Shown: one piece after another, positions 1 to 8,478 of the stretch
How the letters are laid out: each line of letters opens with the position of its first letter
How positions within the stretch are numbered: position 1 is the stretch's first letter
Position numbers and translations under genes: made by a program
Notes under the pieces: model-generated
The model's database searches: none
The model's input: the letters and a program-made list of their open reading frames with translations, nothing else
What the model was told of the DNA's origin: nothing
DNA from: SAR202 cluster bacterium bin90
GTDB lineage: Bacteria > Chloroflexota > Dehalococcoidia > Lucifugimonadales > JADFKI01
Assembly (NCBI GenBank): GCA_002238855.1
Contig: MPND01000035.1
Coordinates: 1 to 38,441 of the forward strand
Length of the DNA: 38,441 nucleotides
Direction: 5' to 3'

Positions 1-2
1 GG

Positions 3-977
3 GGCGTCCGACTTGACGAGAAGCGCGTGCCCGTTGCCACCTGCGGGTACGAGGAGCTCGAACGATGGTCATGCGACCTGGGACAGGTCCACGCATTCGG
101 CGTTGAGGGCACAGGTTCCTACGGTGCCGGGCTCGCACGCTTCCTAGCCGATCGTGGGTATACGGTCCTCGAGGTCAACAGGCCGGATCGATCTATCCGT
201 TATCGCAAGGGGAAAAGCGACCCTACTGATGCTGAGATGGCAGCCCGCTCAGTGCTTGCCGGTGTCGCCGACGCGACTCCAAAGTCAGGCACGGGCGAGG
301 TAGAGATGATCCGCATGCTCAAGAGCACGAAGAACTCGGCAGTGAAGGCCCGCACTCAGACCGTCAACCAGATGAAGGCACTGGTTCTCACAGCTCCCAC
401 TGAGCTTCGAGAAACGCTTGATGGTCTGGGCACCAGCGCCCTTGTCAAGCGATGCAGAAGCTTCCGTCCCGGTCGTCCGAAGAACCCCACGACAGCGGCC
501 AAGTACGCACTTCGATCGCTTGCCTGTCGCTACCGTCAACTCAGCAAGGAGATCCAGCACTTGAAGACCGAGCTTGAGCGGCTCATCCGGACGACGGCTC
601 CAGTGCTGGTCGAAGCCTTTGGTGTAGGACCCGACACGGCCGCGGCTCTGCTGATCGCCGCCGGTAGCAACTCCGATCGACTTCACTCCGAGGCTGCCTT
701 CGCATCACTGTGCGGGGTGAGTCCTGTACCGGCATCATCCGGTAAAACCAACCGACATCGACTCAACCGTGGTGGCGATCGCCAGGCCAATGCGGCGTTA
801 TATCGCGTCGTTGTGGTCAGGTTGCGTTACGATCCAAGGACCCAAGCGTACTTGCGTCGACGAACTGAAGAGGGAATGAGCAAGGTCGAAGTCATCCGTT
901 GCCTTAAACGCTATGTCGCTCGCGAAGTCTTCACAATCATCCAGAAGTCCGCCGCGGTAGTCAGTATAGCCGCTTGA
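3..977 (+). CDS. IS110-family transposase, 5' end cut by window edge
   Basis: This is the DEDD/serine-type transposase of an IS110-like element, which moves circular DNA intermediates without terminal inverted repeats. The reading frame is open to the left edge of the window; the GTG at 27 is internal, because the codons before it already read like the family's N-terminal region, so about 20-30 residues are missing. The C-terminal half shows the Transposase_20 region: a GVGPDTAAALL helix-hairpin-like segment, then FASLCGVSPVPASSGK with the conserved ASSG serine, then RGGDRQANAALY. The end (MSKVEVIRCLKRYVAREVF) is typical of the family. A decayed relative of this C-terminus lies at 22974-23092 on the other strand. 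The left end, where many IS110 members encode their guide RNA, is outside the window. Confidence 0.9.
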   Translation, partial: GVRLDEKRVPVATCGYEELERWSCDLGQVHAFGVEGTGSYGAGLARFLADRGYTVLEVNRPDRSIRYRKGKSDPTDAEMAARSVLAGVADATPKSGTGEVEMIRMLKSTKNSAVKARTQTVNQMKALVLTAPTELRETLDGLGTSALVKRCRSFRPGRPKNPTTAAKYALRSLACRYRQLSKEIQHLKTELERLIRTTAPVLVEAFGVGPDTAAALLIAAGSNSDRLHSEAAFASLCGVSPVPASSGKTNRHRLNRGGDRQANAALYRVVVVRLRYDPRTQAYLRRRTEEGMSKVEVIRCLKRYVAREVFTIIQKSAAVVSIAA

Positions 978-1616
978 CATCTATAGAGCATCATAAACCT
1001 TGAGGCAACGCGCCGGCAAATTACTTTGACGTGTAACACCGTTGGAATGAAGTACGAAATGGACAAATACGTCCTATAAATCGCAATTATGGGAGTTTTC
1101 TGATTGTCGAAGAGTCAGCATTGGGACCGTCCGAAATCATCGCGCCGACCACTATTTAAGATTTACTGACATGCAGCAAGCGCAATCCACCGCGCAGACG
1201 CCTATTCATCTCCCCTAGTCGAACCCGGAAGCAAACACAGGCAATTATCCTCACCAGCCCAGGTCGGTGGTAGAGACGTCACAGCGCAGGTACGCCTGGA
1301 CGCAGATGCGACATAACGCATCCGTGTCTCTAGACTGTTACATTCGGCAGATCGAAAAGCCCCTCCATTCCTGCGTAAAGGCAGCCCGGCGCATGTACGA
1401 CCCGACACCGGGTTATGACCGACTTGCACGTCATTGCCGGTCGCAACTAGTGAAGGTCCGCACTCGTCTGTGAAAGGCGACGAACTGCTCCTATATGTCG
1501 ATCTTCAGCGCAGGGCGAAACTCCCTCAGACGTACTCCAGGTAGCCAATTACGATGAGCAAAGTTCGTGATCGGTGCGACATCCATCGCCCTTGGTCACC
1601 ATCACTGCCGTTAGGC

Positions 1617-1680
1617 GACGCGTGTGCGCTCTGACGCCTGTTAACCGCGTCGCATATGCGTCAGAGCGCACACGCGTCGG
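1617..1680. repeat. Perfect 22-bp inverted repeat with 20-nt spacer
   Basis: The left arm is 1617-1638 and the right arm 1659-1680. They are exact reverse complements over 22 bases and pairing stops at both outer flanks. The right arm begins inside a CGCATATGCG palindrome, so the large hairpin is built from the same motif family that recurs elsewhere around parA. There is no T-run after it, so it does not look like an ordinary transcription terminator. A cruciform, a replication hairpin, or a protein-binding centromere element are all possible. Confidence 0.85.
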
Positions 1681-1946
1681 GCGTAGAGCGAAAGAGGACA
1701 ATCAACTGCACACGTACGAACAATCGGGGATCCAAGCTACCGTAGCTCACTTGCAAGTGAAGCGCCCAACGACAAATACAATCAGCGGCGCTACCCAAGA
1801 TACCGCGAAGGGAGAAGCGACGGAATCGATGAACCATGCCTAAGCGACAGTCGCTATAAGCCAGATATTCTAGCGATCGAGCCAAGGACGCGCCAAGTTG
1901 CTGGCCGCTTGATGAGCGTACTATCGTCAGGACGCCCTTGCGCTGA

Positions 1947-1960
1947 GACGCATATACGTC
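1947..1960. promoter_or_regulatory. GACGCATATGCGTC-type palindrome, one of five
   Basis: Near-palindrome GACGCATATACGTC. Related sites are at 1650-1663, 4897-4909 (TGATATATGCGTC), 5250-5263 (GACGCGTATGCGTC) and 5831-5843 (GGCGCATATGCGT). All lie in non-coding DNA on either side of the parA/RHH/recombinase genes. This placement suggests binding sites for the ribbon-helix-helix partner of ParA, or for the recombinase. That role is inferred. Confidence 0.55.
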
Positions 1961-2258
1961 ACGACGATGTAACGCATGGGCGTCAGGACGCCGAAGCGCA
2001 CCAATCTTTCGACGCGAGGCGATGCCCTCCACAAGGTACCGAAAGACGGATGAGTCCGACCTCCGTGAAAAGGACTCTGTCCTATCCCAGGGCTCATGCC
2101 CAATGTGCTTTGTCGGGCACGCGACGCCACGCCAAATCTCAGATTCCCCCCGACAACCTCTTCAAACATCTGGACATGCGCCTATGTGCCGATGCACAAT
2201 GGTGTAGTAGAGACCCGGCGCAGATGCGACACGACGTCAGGCGGACAAGGAGCAAAGG

Positions 2259-2906
2259 ATGATCGTAGCCTCGCTCGGCGAAAAGGGGGGCACAGGCAAG
2301 ACTACCCTCGCCACCAATCTTGCAGGCATGAGAGCTTACCACTCTGATGTCGTCCTGATCGACGCTGACCGTCAGGGCACCGCCTCCATCTGGATGGAGA
2401 GGAGAGCCGAACACCTGGACCTAAGTCTGCCGTCTTGCGTCCAGAGTTTCGGCGCCGGCCTATCGCGCACCATTCGCGACATGGCCCGCCGTTACAATGA
2501 TGTAGTCGTCGACGTAGCCTCTGGCGACAATCTCGAGTTATCGCAGGCACTCGCCTCGGCGGATGCAATCATGATCCCGATGCAGCCCGCCGCCGCTGAC
2601 CTTTGGACATTCGGACAGATGGACATCAGGGTTGAGGACGCGATGGCGATCAACGATCTGCTGAGAGCCTTTGCGATCATCAACAAGGCGTCACCAAATC
2701 CCAGGGCAGGTGACGTCGCCGCGGCCAGAAGCGCCATGGCCGACGCGGTCGCCATCACGGTCTCCGAACACACCGTATGCGAGCGCGTCTCCATCAAGCG
2801 TGCCATCCCTCAAGGCAGGACCGTACCTGAGTACCGGCCCATAGATGCCCGGGCCTGCGCCGAACTTAAAGCCGTCTACAAATTAGTCTATGGCGATGAA
2901 TACTAG
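2259..2906 (+). CDS. parA: ParA-family partition ATPase
   Basis: A small (215 aa) Walker-type ATPase of plasmid partition. The deviant Walker A motif KGGTGKT is at residues 9-15, followed by the ParA-typical sequence VLIDADRQGTASIW and a Walker B-like VVVDVASGD. There is no N-terminal HTH, so it resembles the small type Ib ParA/ParF group, whose partner is usually a ribbon-helix-helix protein; such a gene follows directly. The ATG at 2259 has an AAGGAG ribosome-binding site about seven bases upstream. An ATGCGACACGACG repeat at 2224-2236 lies just before it, fitting autoregulation by the partner protein, as in ParF/ParG-type operons. Confidence 0.88.
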   Translation: MIVASLGEKGGTGKTTLATNLAGMRAYHSDVVLIDADRQGTASIWMERRAEHLDLSLPSCVQSFGAGLSRTIRDMARRYNDVVVDVASGDNLELSQALASADAIMIPMQPAAADLWTFGQMDIRVEDAMAINDLLRAFAIINKASPNPRAGDVAAARSAMADAVAITVSEHTVCERVSIKRAIPQGRTVPEYRPIDARACAELKAVYKLVYGDEY

Positions 2907-2916
2907 GAGTGATCCC

Positions 2917-3192
2917 ATGCAGCAAGAAGACAATCTTGGCCTGTCAATTCGCAGGGACAAGACCGGGCGAGAAAGAAACGGCTCAGGACCCGGCGCCCGG
3001 CGTACACCGCGCCGCACCTCGATAAACGAACCAAAGTCACGCATGACGATCAGGGTACCGATGGACACCTACAGGCTGCTCACTCTCGCCGCCGCTCACC
3101 AGGGGCGGAATCTGTCGGACGTATGCGTTGACGTGCTGGGACCCGAGGCAGACAGGCTCAGGCAGCTGTACGACATCAAGCTCCACGATTGA
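2917..3192 (+). CDS. Ribbon-helix-helix partner protein (ParG/CopG-like)
   Basis: A 91-residue protein with a basic, probably disordered N-terminal half and a C-terminal segment beginning RMTIRVPMDTYRLLTLAAA, which fits a ribbon-helix-helix fold: a short beta strand with alternating residues, then two helices. It directly follows parA. An earlier in-frame ATG at 2890 overlaps parA, but the ATG at 2917 has a good AGGAGT site six bases upstream and is preferred. Known type Ib systems use such a protein both to bind the centromere and to repress the operon through a flexible N-terminal tail; the same role is inferred here. Confidence 0.7.
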   Translation: MQQEDNLGLSIRRDKTGRERNGSGPGARRTPRRTSINEPKSRMTIRVPMDTYRLLTLAAAHQGRNLSDVCVDVLGPEADRLRQLYDIKLHD

Positions 3193-3400
3193 AACTCCAT
3201 TAGGAGTGGCATCTGGCGACTTACTCACACAAACGATGCTTCATTTATCTCTCAGCTAGAACGAAACCTGGATCTGACCAGCTCTGGGCAGGGCGAATTG
3301 CCGGTGGAGCGCGTCATTGGGCACAATGCCTGATGATCACCTATCTATTAGCCGACACCTCCGGCTCTATAACAAGATATGACATCCCACTGGCGAAACT

Positions 3401-3432
3401 GCCCTTTTCAGCCCGCGTGGCCTGAAAAGGGC
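3401..3432. terminator. Hairpin downstream of parA/RHH operon
   Basis: GCCCTTTTCAG (3401-3411) and CTGAAAAGGGC (3422-3432) are perfect reverse complements around a 10-base loop. It lies 3' of the partition operon, but about 210 bases away and without a clear U-tract. A terminator is plausible; a protein-binding palindrome is the alternative. Confidence 0.45.
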
Positions 3433-3670
3433 GCTGTTCTCCTTGATACGACCAAATGTGTCCCGTGAAAACGGCCTTAGAGGCGCCCAAAACCAGTCCA
3501 GAGGTATCCTGGTATACGAAGGGCTTTTTTTCGACAATGCAGAGTCTTGCAAGATCGTACCTCTCCTGCAGCTTCGCGGCACTGGCTCCTCAAGAACCGG
3601 GCTTCGAGCCGGTGGTTCTCGTGCCCAGATTGTCCAAAATGGGATACGCAAACCAATTGAACGTATTTTG

Positions 3671-3706
3671 AAAAAAGGATTATAATCAAGGTTATAGTCC
3701 TTTTTT
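3671..3706. repeat. Imperfect inverted repeat upstream of recombinase 1 (possible crossover site)
   Basis: Two 15-base arms (3671-3685 and 3692-3706; AAAAAAGGATTATAA and TTATAGTCCTTTTTT) pair with a single mismatch around a six-base spacer. Paired recombinase arms with a 6-8 bp centre is the geometry of tyrosine-recombinase core sites such as dif. The element ends 21 bases before the recombinase start codon. An A-stem-T structure could also act as a bidirectional terminator, but the stem is unusually AT-rich for that. The function is inferred. Confidence 0.5.
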
Positions 3707-3727
3707 GATTTTGGCAGCGAAAGACCA

Positions 3728-4771
3728 TTGGTAACAAAGTCTCAGCCCTTGGGAGAAAGCTCTCTCCAACCAACCAAGCCCACCGGCGCTCACGACACCA
3801 ACGTGCTCCTACCTTCGACTCTCACAGAGGAAGAGCAAAGAGCAAATGCCGAGTTCCTTGTCGGTGCATACGCTGAAAACACCAGGGTCGCCTATCGCTC
3901 CCAGCTCAAGGCATGGCTGGAATGGTGCGCTCAGCGTGACATTTCGTTCGTCCGGGCGGACAGCGAAACTCTGGTAACCTACCTGCGGGAACGCGTAGTG
4001 GGAGTTGAGATCGGTGGGCGATATTACAAACCAGCCAAGCCCAACAGCCTGCGCGTCGCGCGCGCCGCGATCTCAAAGGCTTACGAAGTCGCCGGGCTCC
4101 CCGACATCACCAAGTCGCCTAAGATAAGTGAAGCCCTCAGGGCACACAGAAACAGCGCGGCCCGCGCGGGCGTAAAGGTGCGACAGGCGGAGGCGCTTAC
4201 CGTTGAGGTACTGGCGGCAATCCGCGCCACCGCCCTCCATCCGAGAAGAGGACGCGGAGGTGTCGAGTCGGAGACCCACGCGCGCCAGCGGGGTCTGGTG
4301 GACATCGCGCTTGTCAGCCTGATGAGAGACTGTCTCCTTCGGCGAAGCGAGGCCGCGGCGGTTAGATGGAATGACATCACCGCCAGCGCAGACGGGTCCG
4401 GGAGACTCTATGTAGGCGTGTCCAAAACCGATCAGGAAGGCGAGGGTGCGCTCCTGTTCATCAGTCGCCAGACGATGCGTGACCTTGACGCCATCAGGCC
4501 GCCAGGCGCGGGCGAGCAGTTGGTGTTCGGCCTAAAACCGAAGGCTATCGGCAGACGAATCGCGGCAGCGGCTACTGCGGCCGGTCGGATCGGAGCCTAC
4601 AGCGGGCACAGCGCGCGCGTCGGCATGGCGAGGGACCTGGCCAGAGCGGGCGAAGAACTCCCCGCGCTCATGACGGCCGGACGCTGGAAGAGCGCCGATA
4701 TGGTGGCGCGGTACATCGCTCACGAGAGCGCCGGACGTGGCGCAGTCGCGAGGTTCCACAGGGAGTCCTGA
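3728..4771 (+). CDS. Tyrosine recombinase (integrase/resolvase) 1
   Basis: A 347-aa tyrosine recombinase with a SAM-like core-binding domain (about residues 40-135, NTRVAYRSQLKAWLEWC) and a catalytic domain (about 160-345). The catalytic set appears complete: Arg206 in LLRRSEA, Lys233 in VSKTDQEGEG, His294-x-x-Arg297 in SGHSAR, Trp320 in the usual His/Trp position (AGRW), and the nucleophile Tyr329. The start shown is a TTG; no strong ribosome-binding site decides it. A close paralogue lies at 11359-12333. Its position beside partition and replication genes suggests a role in resolving plasmid multimers or in integration/excision; which one cannot be read from the sequence. Confidence 0.88.
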   Translation: MVTKSQPLGESSLQPTKPTGAHDTNVLLPSTLTEEEQRANAEFLVGAYAENTRVAYRSQLKAWLEWCAQRDISFVRADSETLVTYLRERVVGVEIGGRYYKPAKPNSLRVARAAISKAYEVAGLPDITKSPKISEALRAHRNSAARAGVKVRQAEALTVEVLAAIRATALHPRRGRGGVESETHARQRGLVDIALVSLMRDCLLRRSEAAAVRWNDITASADGSGRLYVGVSKTDQEGEGALLFISRQTMRDLDAIRPPGAGEQLVFGLKPKAIGRRIAAAATAAGRIGAYSGHSARVGMARDLARAGEELPALMTAGRWKSADMVARYIAHESAGRGAVARFHRES

Positions 4772-4844
4772 CAGGCGACGCGGTCGCGGCCTCCTGGAAA
4801 ACCTTTTGGACTCCTTACAGACAGGTACTTGACTCCCAACCCAC

Positions 4845-4860
4845 TGGCACCGAGGTGCCA
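4845..4860. repeat. Palindrome TGGCACCGAGGTGCCA and related CCGGCACCTG sites
   Basis: Seven-base arms around a two-base centre. The core GGCACCT recurs at 4920-4926 and 5092-5098 and inverted at 5032-5038, all within 260 bases downstream of recombinase 1. This spacing fits accessory (arm-type) binding sites for the recombinase or its directionality factor. The role is inferred. Confidence 0.4.
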
Positions 4861-6122
4861 TGGCGTGTATGCGACACGACGCTCTAACGCAGCAGCTGAT
4901 ATATGCGTCGGCCGGATTCGGCACCTGAGAATGCCACGCCATGTTGCATGGCCAGTGGACCGCCCAACCATCCAGGACCAACCGCCTTTCCCCTCTGTTA
5001 AACCGCAGGAAACGGCATTCAGCATACCATCAGGTGCCGGGTGTGAGATTGTAACCAAGCACTGACCGTCGCATCGGTAGCCCAGTGTACCGGCACCTGA
5101 GAGCCAGGTCGTACATGCGACACATCGCATGAGCGTATGGGCTCGTGAACGGACCGAGAGTAGTCGCCCCTTGCGCCTGTGAGCCGTTCTTCGCCAATTG
5201 CTACTCCTAGAATGACCGACGCAATTGACCCACTGCGTTCATGCGATAAGACGCGTATGCGTCTCCACACTAACACGCATCAGCGTTACAATGTACGTGC
5301 GTTCCAACGCTAATACGCCTCGGCGCACTAGATCTCAGCCACTCACCTGCGTGGGGACATCCACTAGGAGCCCACGGGCTTTCCACTCACTCAACCGTCG
5401 ATCTAATTCTTGCCAGGCCGCAACCCCTCTCCCGATATTCCGTCGTCAGAGTAGCTGTCAATCTCGCTCAAGCACCGATCACACTAAACGTTAGCCGGCT
5501 CGGAGGGAGTTACATTTGTACGTGAGTACACGACACCCATATTGGAACTAATAGTCCGAGGGAAATGTGCGCACGTAGACTATAGGTGTAGTAATTCTCG
5601 GCACGTCGTCGCACCGGCGTCATGTCACATGTACAGATTGGCGACCATGCGCCTTACTGCCGTGATTCAAGAGTCCAACAGAATACAACAGCACTTAGGT
5701 CTACTGTGGCGTTCATAGACGGCACTGCACTTTTCCGCCACTCCCGATTGGACATCTAGCTGTCAGGCACTCGCAATGTCCCTGCCAAACCCACTCACCA
5801 ACAGAGAACGGGCATGCGGTCACACGCAGAGGCGCATATGCGTACATGCGCCGGCACGGCTCGGCGCTCCTTCGTTAAGCTGCAGTCTTCGCGGTCACGA
5901 AGCAGCAAAGTTCACATATGGTCTATATGTACCTTGTGCTCTGGATAGTGGATGGCTTTCGACTGCGGACCCTTTCACTGAGGCTACATCTTCCGTAGCA
6001 TCGACCGCAGGCACGTACCTTATGCCCAGCGGAATAGTCTCATTAAGGCCGATAGCAATCCTGAGAGTTAGGGAGGACATGCGACCGCCGTCCTCAGATT
6101 GTATAATGACGCAGTGGAGAGT

Positions 6123-6141
6123 CGCCGCATTCTCTGCGGCG
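6123..6141 (+). promoter_or_regulatory. GC-rich hairpin in the leader of the rep operon
   Basis: CGCCGCA (6123-6129) and TGCGGCG (6135-6141) form a perfect seven-base stem with a five-base loop, 78 bases before the primase start codon. It is not followed by a T-run. It could structure the leader RNA of the replication operon or be a protein-binding site. Confidence 0.4.
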
Positions 6142-6219
6142 ATGCACTGGTTCGTAAAAGGGCGCTAATTCTGGTCCTTGTAGCAGTTGACCAGACACGC
6201 GGCAATTCGGGAGATTAAG

Positions 6220-7440
6220 ATGCTGTCCCGAACAGTTTCCGATGCCGATTGGACTGTCCTCGCGCCGGAAGTCTGTGTTCGCCTTCTCGGTGACCCGTCA
6301 AGCCGTTCGAGTAGGGAGTGGCGTTGGGGACGCCGCGGCTCCTTCAGACTCAAACTCGAAACTGGCACTTGGAACGACTTCGAGACAGGCGACGGTGGTG
6401 GTGTCATCGCACTCGTCATGCGTGAAGAACGGTGCGACAGGACTGGGGCAGCGGAATGGTTGCGTCAGCAGGGCTTTCTGCCAGATCGTGACAGGTCACA
6501 ACGTTCGACCAGAGCAATTCGAAGTCGGAACACGAAAAGTGCGCCGCCCAGCAACACTCGCTCGGCGGCGGCCAATAAAAATACAGCCAATTCTCAGCGA
6601 AGACAACATGTCAATGACGTCATCCGACAGACTCGTGAAATCCCCATGGATCCTGAACACCCAGTAAGGCTCTGGGCCGAGCAGCGCAATCTATGGAGAG
6701 CCGATGTTCCATTCCCCCGCAGAATGACGCAGCGGGGCATTCGCCACACACTGCTGTGGCTACCGGAGTCGGCTTCATTATTCAAAGGGCAACACATGGG
6801 AGCCGGATCGGTCGTGGCGCCAGTTGCACCAATCGCTGATTGGCAACGAGCGTACCCTGACCATCCAGTGCCGAAAGGGCTACAACTCATCGCGATTGAC
6901 TCTCAAGGCAATGCGTCCGTTGACAGACCAAAGGAGGTTGGCGGACTGGGGAAAAGGTCGTTAGCAATACCCGGCGGCACTATGAATGACGCTGTCTTGA
7001 TGATTGGCGAAGCCAGACCTGAACTCGCAATGGGAATTGCCATTTGTGAAGGGGTCGCCGACGGCCTTGCTATCGCGTCGCGATTCCCCCAGACATCTGT
7101 CGTACTACTCGGTGCGGGCAAGGCCAAGCGTGTGGCCCCCGCGCTGGCGGACTACAACGTGATAGACTTGTTCGCGGACAACGATGAGGCAGGGGAGCGG
7201 TGGGGCAAAATACTCCTGGACACACTTACCGCAATGGGTCTTGCGGGCAGAGTACGGTCATTCAACTTCGTTCAGTCAAAAGACGCCGCAGAAGCCGCCG
7301 CAGGAGCACCCTTCGTCTATCCAATAACAGAAGCGACCGAACAACACGCTTCTGATCTCGTTAGGGACGGCTATGACGAATATGAAGCGTTGCGTCTAGC
7401 TTTGACATTATCCATACAGGAGTCGCCTGATGACACTTAG
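6220..7440 (+). CDS. Plasmid/phage-type primase with Toprim domain
   Basis: Probably the replication primase. Residues about 36-68 (SFRLKLETGTWNDFETG, then DGGGVIALV) match the beta-sheet part of the zinc-binding domain in P4-like and plasmid primases, although the usual cysteines are not evident. A Toprim domain follows: the ICEGVADGLAIA glutamate motif near residue 273 and the LFADNDEAGERW acidic motif near 314. The upstream TTG at 6187 is in frame, but ATG 6220 has a GGGAGA site six bases upstream and is chosen. It overlaps the helicase gene by 11 bases, so the two are translationally coupled. Primase-helicase-initiator order recalls IncQ plasmids, although the IncQ primase itself is a different family. 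Confidence 0.78.
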   Translation: MLSRTVSDADWTVLAPEVCVRLLGDPSSRSSREWRWGRRGSFRLKLETGTWNDFETGDGGGVIALVMREERCDRTGAAEWLRQQGFLPDRDRSQRSTRAIRSRNTKSAPPSNTRSAAANKNTANSQRRQHVNDVIRQTREIPMDPEHPVRLWAEQRNLWRADVPFPRRMTQRGIRHTLLWLPESASLFKGQHMGAGSVVAPVAPIADWQRAYPDHPVPKGLQLIAIDSQGNASVDRPKEVGGLGKRSLAIPGGTMNDAVLMIGEARPELAMGIAICEGVADGLAIASRFPQTSVVLLGAGKAKRVAPALADYNVIDLFADNDEAGERWGKILLDTLTAMGLAGRVRSFNFVQSKDAAEAAAGAPFVYPITEATEQHASDLVRDGYDEYEALRLALTLSIQESPDDT

Positions 7441-8476
7441 GGACCTGGACGTAAACGGTGTAAAGGCTTCGGATCTGGCTACCGAGATGGGGCGTATCTC
7501 TCAGGCCTTTCAACTGGGTACTATAACTCCGGCCAACGCCCATGTGGTCGCCGACTGGATCAAGTCAGCCAGGGCGCTGAATAGGGCAGGCACCCGAGAG
7601 GCAGAGCCCCTGATTGGATTGGACATTGAGGACAGGCAGTCGATTACCGATGTTCTCAATCGCTACGAGGCACTGCTACCGCTACCCGCCGTAATCCGCC
7701 ACGATGAGATAACGCCACGCAGTTGGCTTGTCTACCAGTGGCTGCCTGCAGGAGAACTCGCTCTTCTGGCAGGAGCAGGTGGTACGGGAAAGAGCCTCCT
7801 GGCACTTCAACTCTGCTACGCCGTCGCGACCGGTACGGACTTCCTTGGTGAAACTGAGTCGGTGACAATGAGCGGTGTAAAAGGTCGCACGGTTTATGCG
7901 ACATACGAGGACGGGGCGGATGAATTGCATCGACGTTGGAATGCCATACACGACTACAGAAGAGCCGAAGACGATGAGCAGCTTCAGGTCCTACAGCTCA
8001 AGGGATTGGGGGGTCTGTGGATTGATGGCAGGGCTTCCGGTGTCCTGGACCGACTGCTTTCTCATCACTGCGGAGATGCCAGCTTGCTGGTCATAGACAA
8101 CGTCAGCAGAGCCTTCACCGGCAACGAAAACGACCGGTCTGAGGTGTCGGCATTCCATGACACGTTGGACGGGTTTGCAGCCCAAACTGGATGTGCGATA
8201 CTGCTTATTGGACACACCCCGAAGTCTGGAGCGGCATTCAGTGGATCTACCCAGTGGGTCAACGGATGCAGAGTGGTTTGGGCAATGGAGCACCAGCAAG
8301 GTAATGGGGAAAATACCGGCAAGTACGCAACCAACCTGTCACTCTTCAAGTCAAACTATTCACGGATCGTAACGCCCGTATGGCTCGCCTACCAGCATAA
8401 CAAACGCGCTCAGGCCGGAGTCTGGTATGAGTCGATGAACGGGCTGGGCAAAAACAGCCCCGACTGGAGGAGCTGA
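7430..8476 (+). CDS. RepA-like hexameric replicative helicase (AAA_25)
   Basis: A RecA-fold ATPase of the RSF1010 RepA/AAA_25 type, expected to unwind DNA at the plasmid origin. It has Walker A GAGGTGKS at residues 115-122, with LALQLCYAVATG after it, Walker B SLLVIDNVSRAF at about 217-228, and LLIGHTPKSGAAFSGSTQW, the conserved motif-3 region of this family. The N-terminal ~90 residues are an extra domain that may dock primase or initiator. It starts within the primase stop region (11-base overlap), with AGGAG upstream, and is followed two bases later by the third gene. Length (348 aa) is somewhat above the ~280 aa of RSF1010 RepA. Confidence 0.85.
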   Translation: MTLRDLDVNGVKASDLATEMGRISQAFQLGTITPANAHVVADWIKSARALNRAGTREAEPLIGLDIEDRQSITDVLNRYEALLPLPAVIRHDEITPRSWLVYQWLPAGELALLAGAGGTGKSLLALQLCYAVATGTDFLGETESVTMSGVKGRTVYATYEDGADELHRRWNAIHDYRRAEDDEQLQVLQLKGLGGLWIDGRASGVLDRLLSHHCGDASLLVIDNVSRAFTGNENDRSEVSAFHDTLDGFAAQTGCAILLIGHTPKSGAAFSGSTQWVNGCRVVWAMEHQQGNGENTGKYATNLSLFKSNYSRIVTPVWLAYQHNKRAQAGVWYESMNGLGKNSPDWRS

Positions 8477-8478
8477 AG

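Larger units (their letters stand above)
978..2258. other. Repeat-rich non-coding region upstream of parA
   Basis: About 1.3 kb without a convincing gene; open frames here are short and have no recognisable content. It holds the perfect inverted repeat at 1617-1680, GACGCATATGCGTC-like palindromes at 1650-1663 and 1947-1960, the direct repeat CGTCAGGACGCC at 1925-1936 and 1981-1992, and ATGCGACA-type motifs near 1307 and 2224. The last one sits about 20 bases before the parA ribosome-binding site. The right end of the IS110 element should also lie in the first few hundred bases, but its boundary is not visible. The region is a likely partition site or second origin. Confidence 0.6.
3193..3727. 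other. Non-coding region between partition operon and recombinase
   Basis: About 530 bases without a credible gene. It contains an 11-bp perfect inverted repeat at 3401-3432, a smaller stem near 3594-3622, and the A/T-rich inverted repeat at 3671-3706 just before the recombinase. Otherwise nothing recognised. Confidence 0.5.
4772..6219. other. Second repeat-rich non-coding field upstream of rep operon
   Basis: About 1.4 kb without a convincing gene. It holds the palindrome TGGCACCGAGGTGCCA (4845-4860), copies of CCGGCACCTGAG in both orientations (4918-4929, 5031-5040 inverted, 5090-5101), ATGCGACA-type motifs (4869, 5115, 5241), three GACGCATATGCGTC-like palindromes, a run of short ACGC/GCGT words between 5225 and 5330, and a GC-rich hairpin at 6123-6141. 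This is the expected neighbourhood of recombinase arm sites and rep-operon control sequences. Confidence 0.55.

Noticed and set aside
3594-3622. tRNA T-arm-like hairpin upstream of recombinase 1
   Set aside because: It has a TTCGA loop, but the loop is eight bases and no D-arm, anticodon arm or acceptor pairing can be found around it.
5776-6168. A 130-codon plus-strand frame before the primase
   Set aside because: The composition is not protein-like, it contains repeat motifs, and there is no ribosome-binding site.
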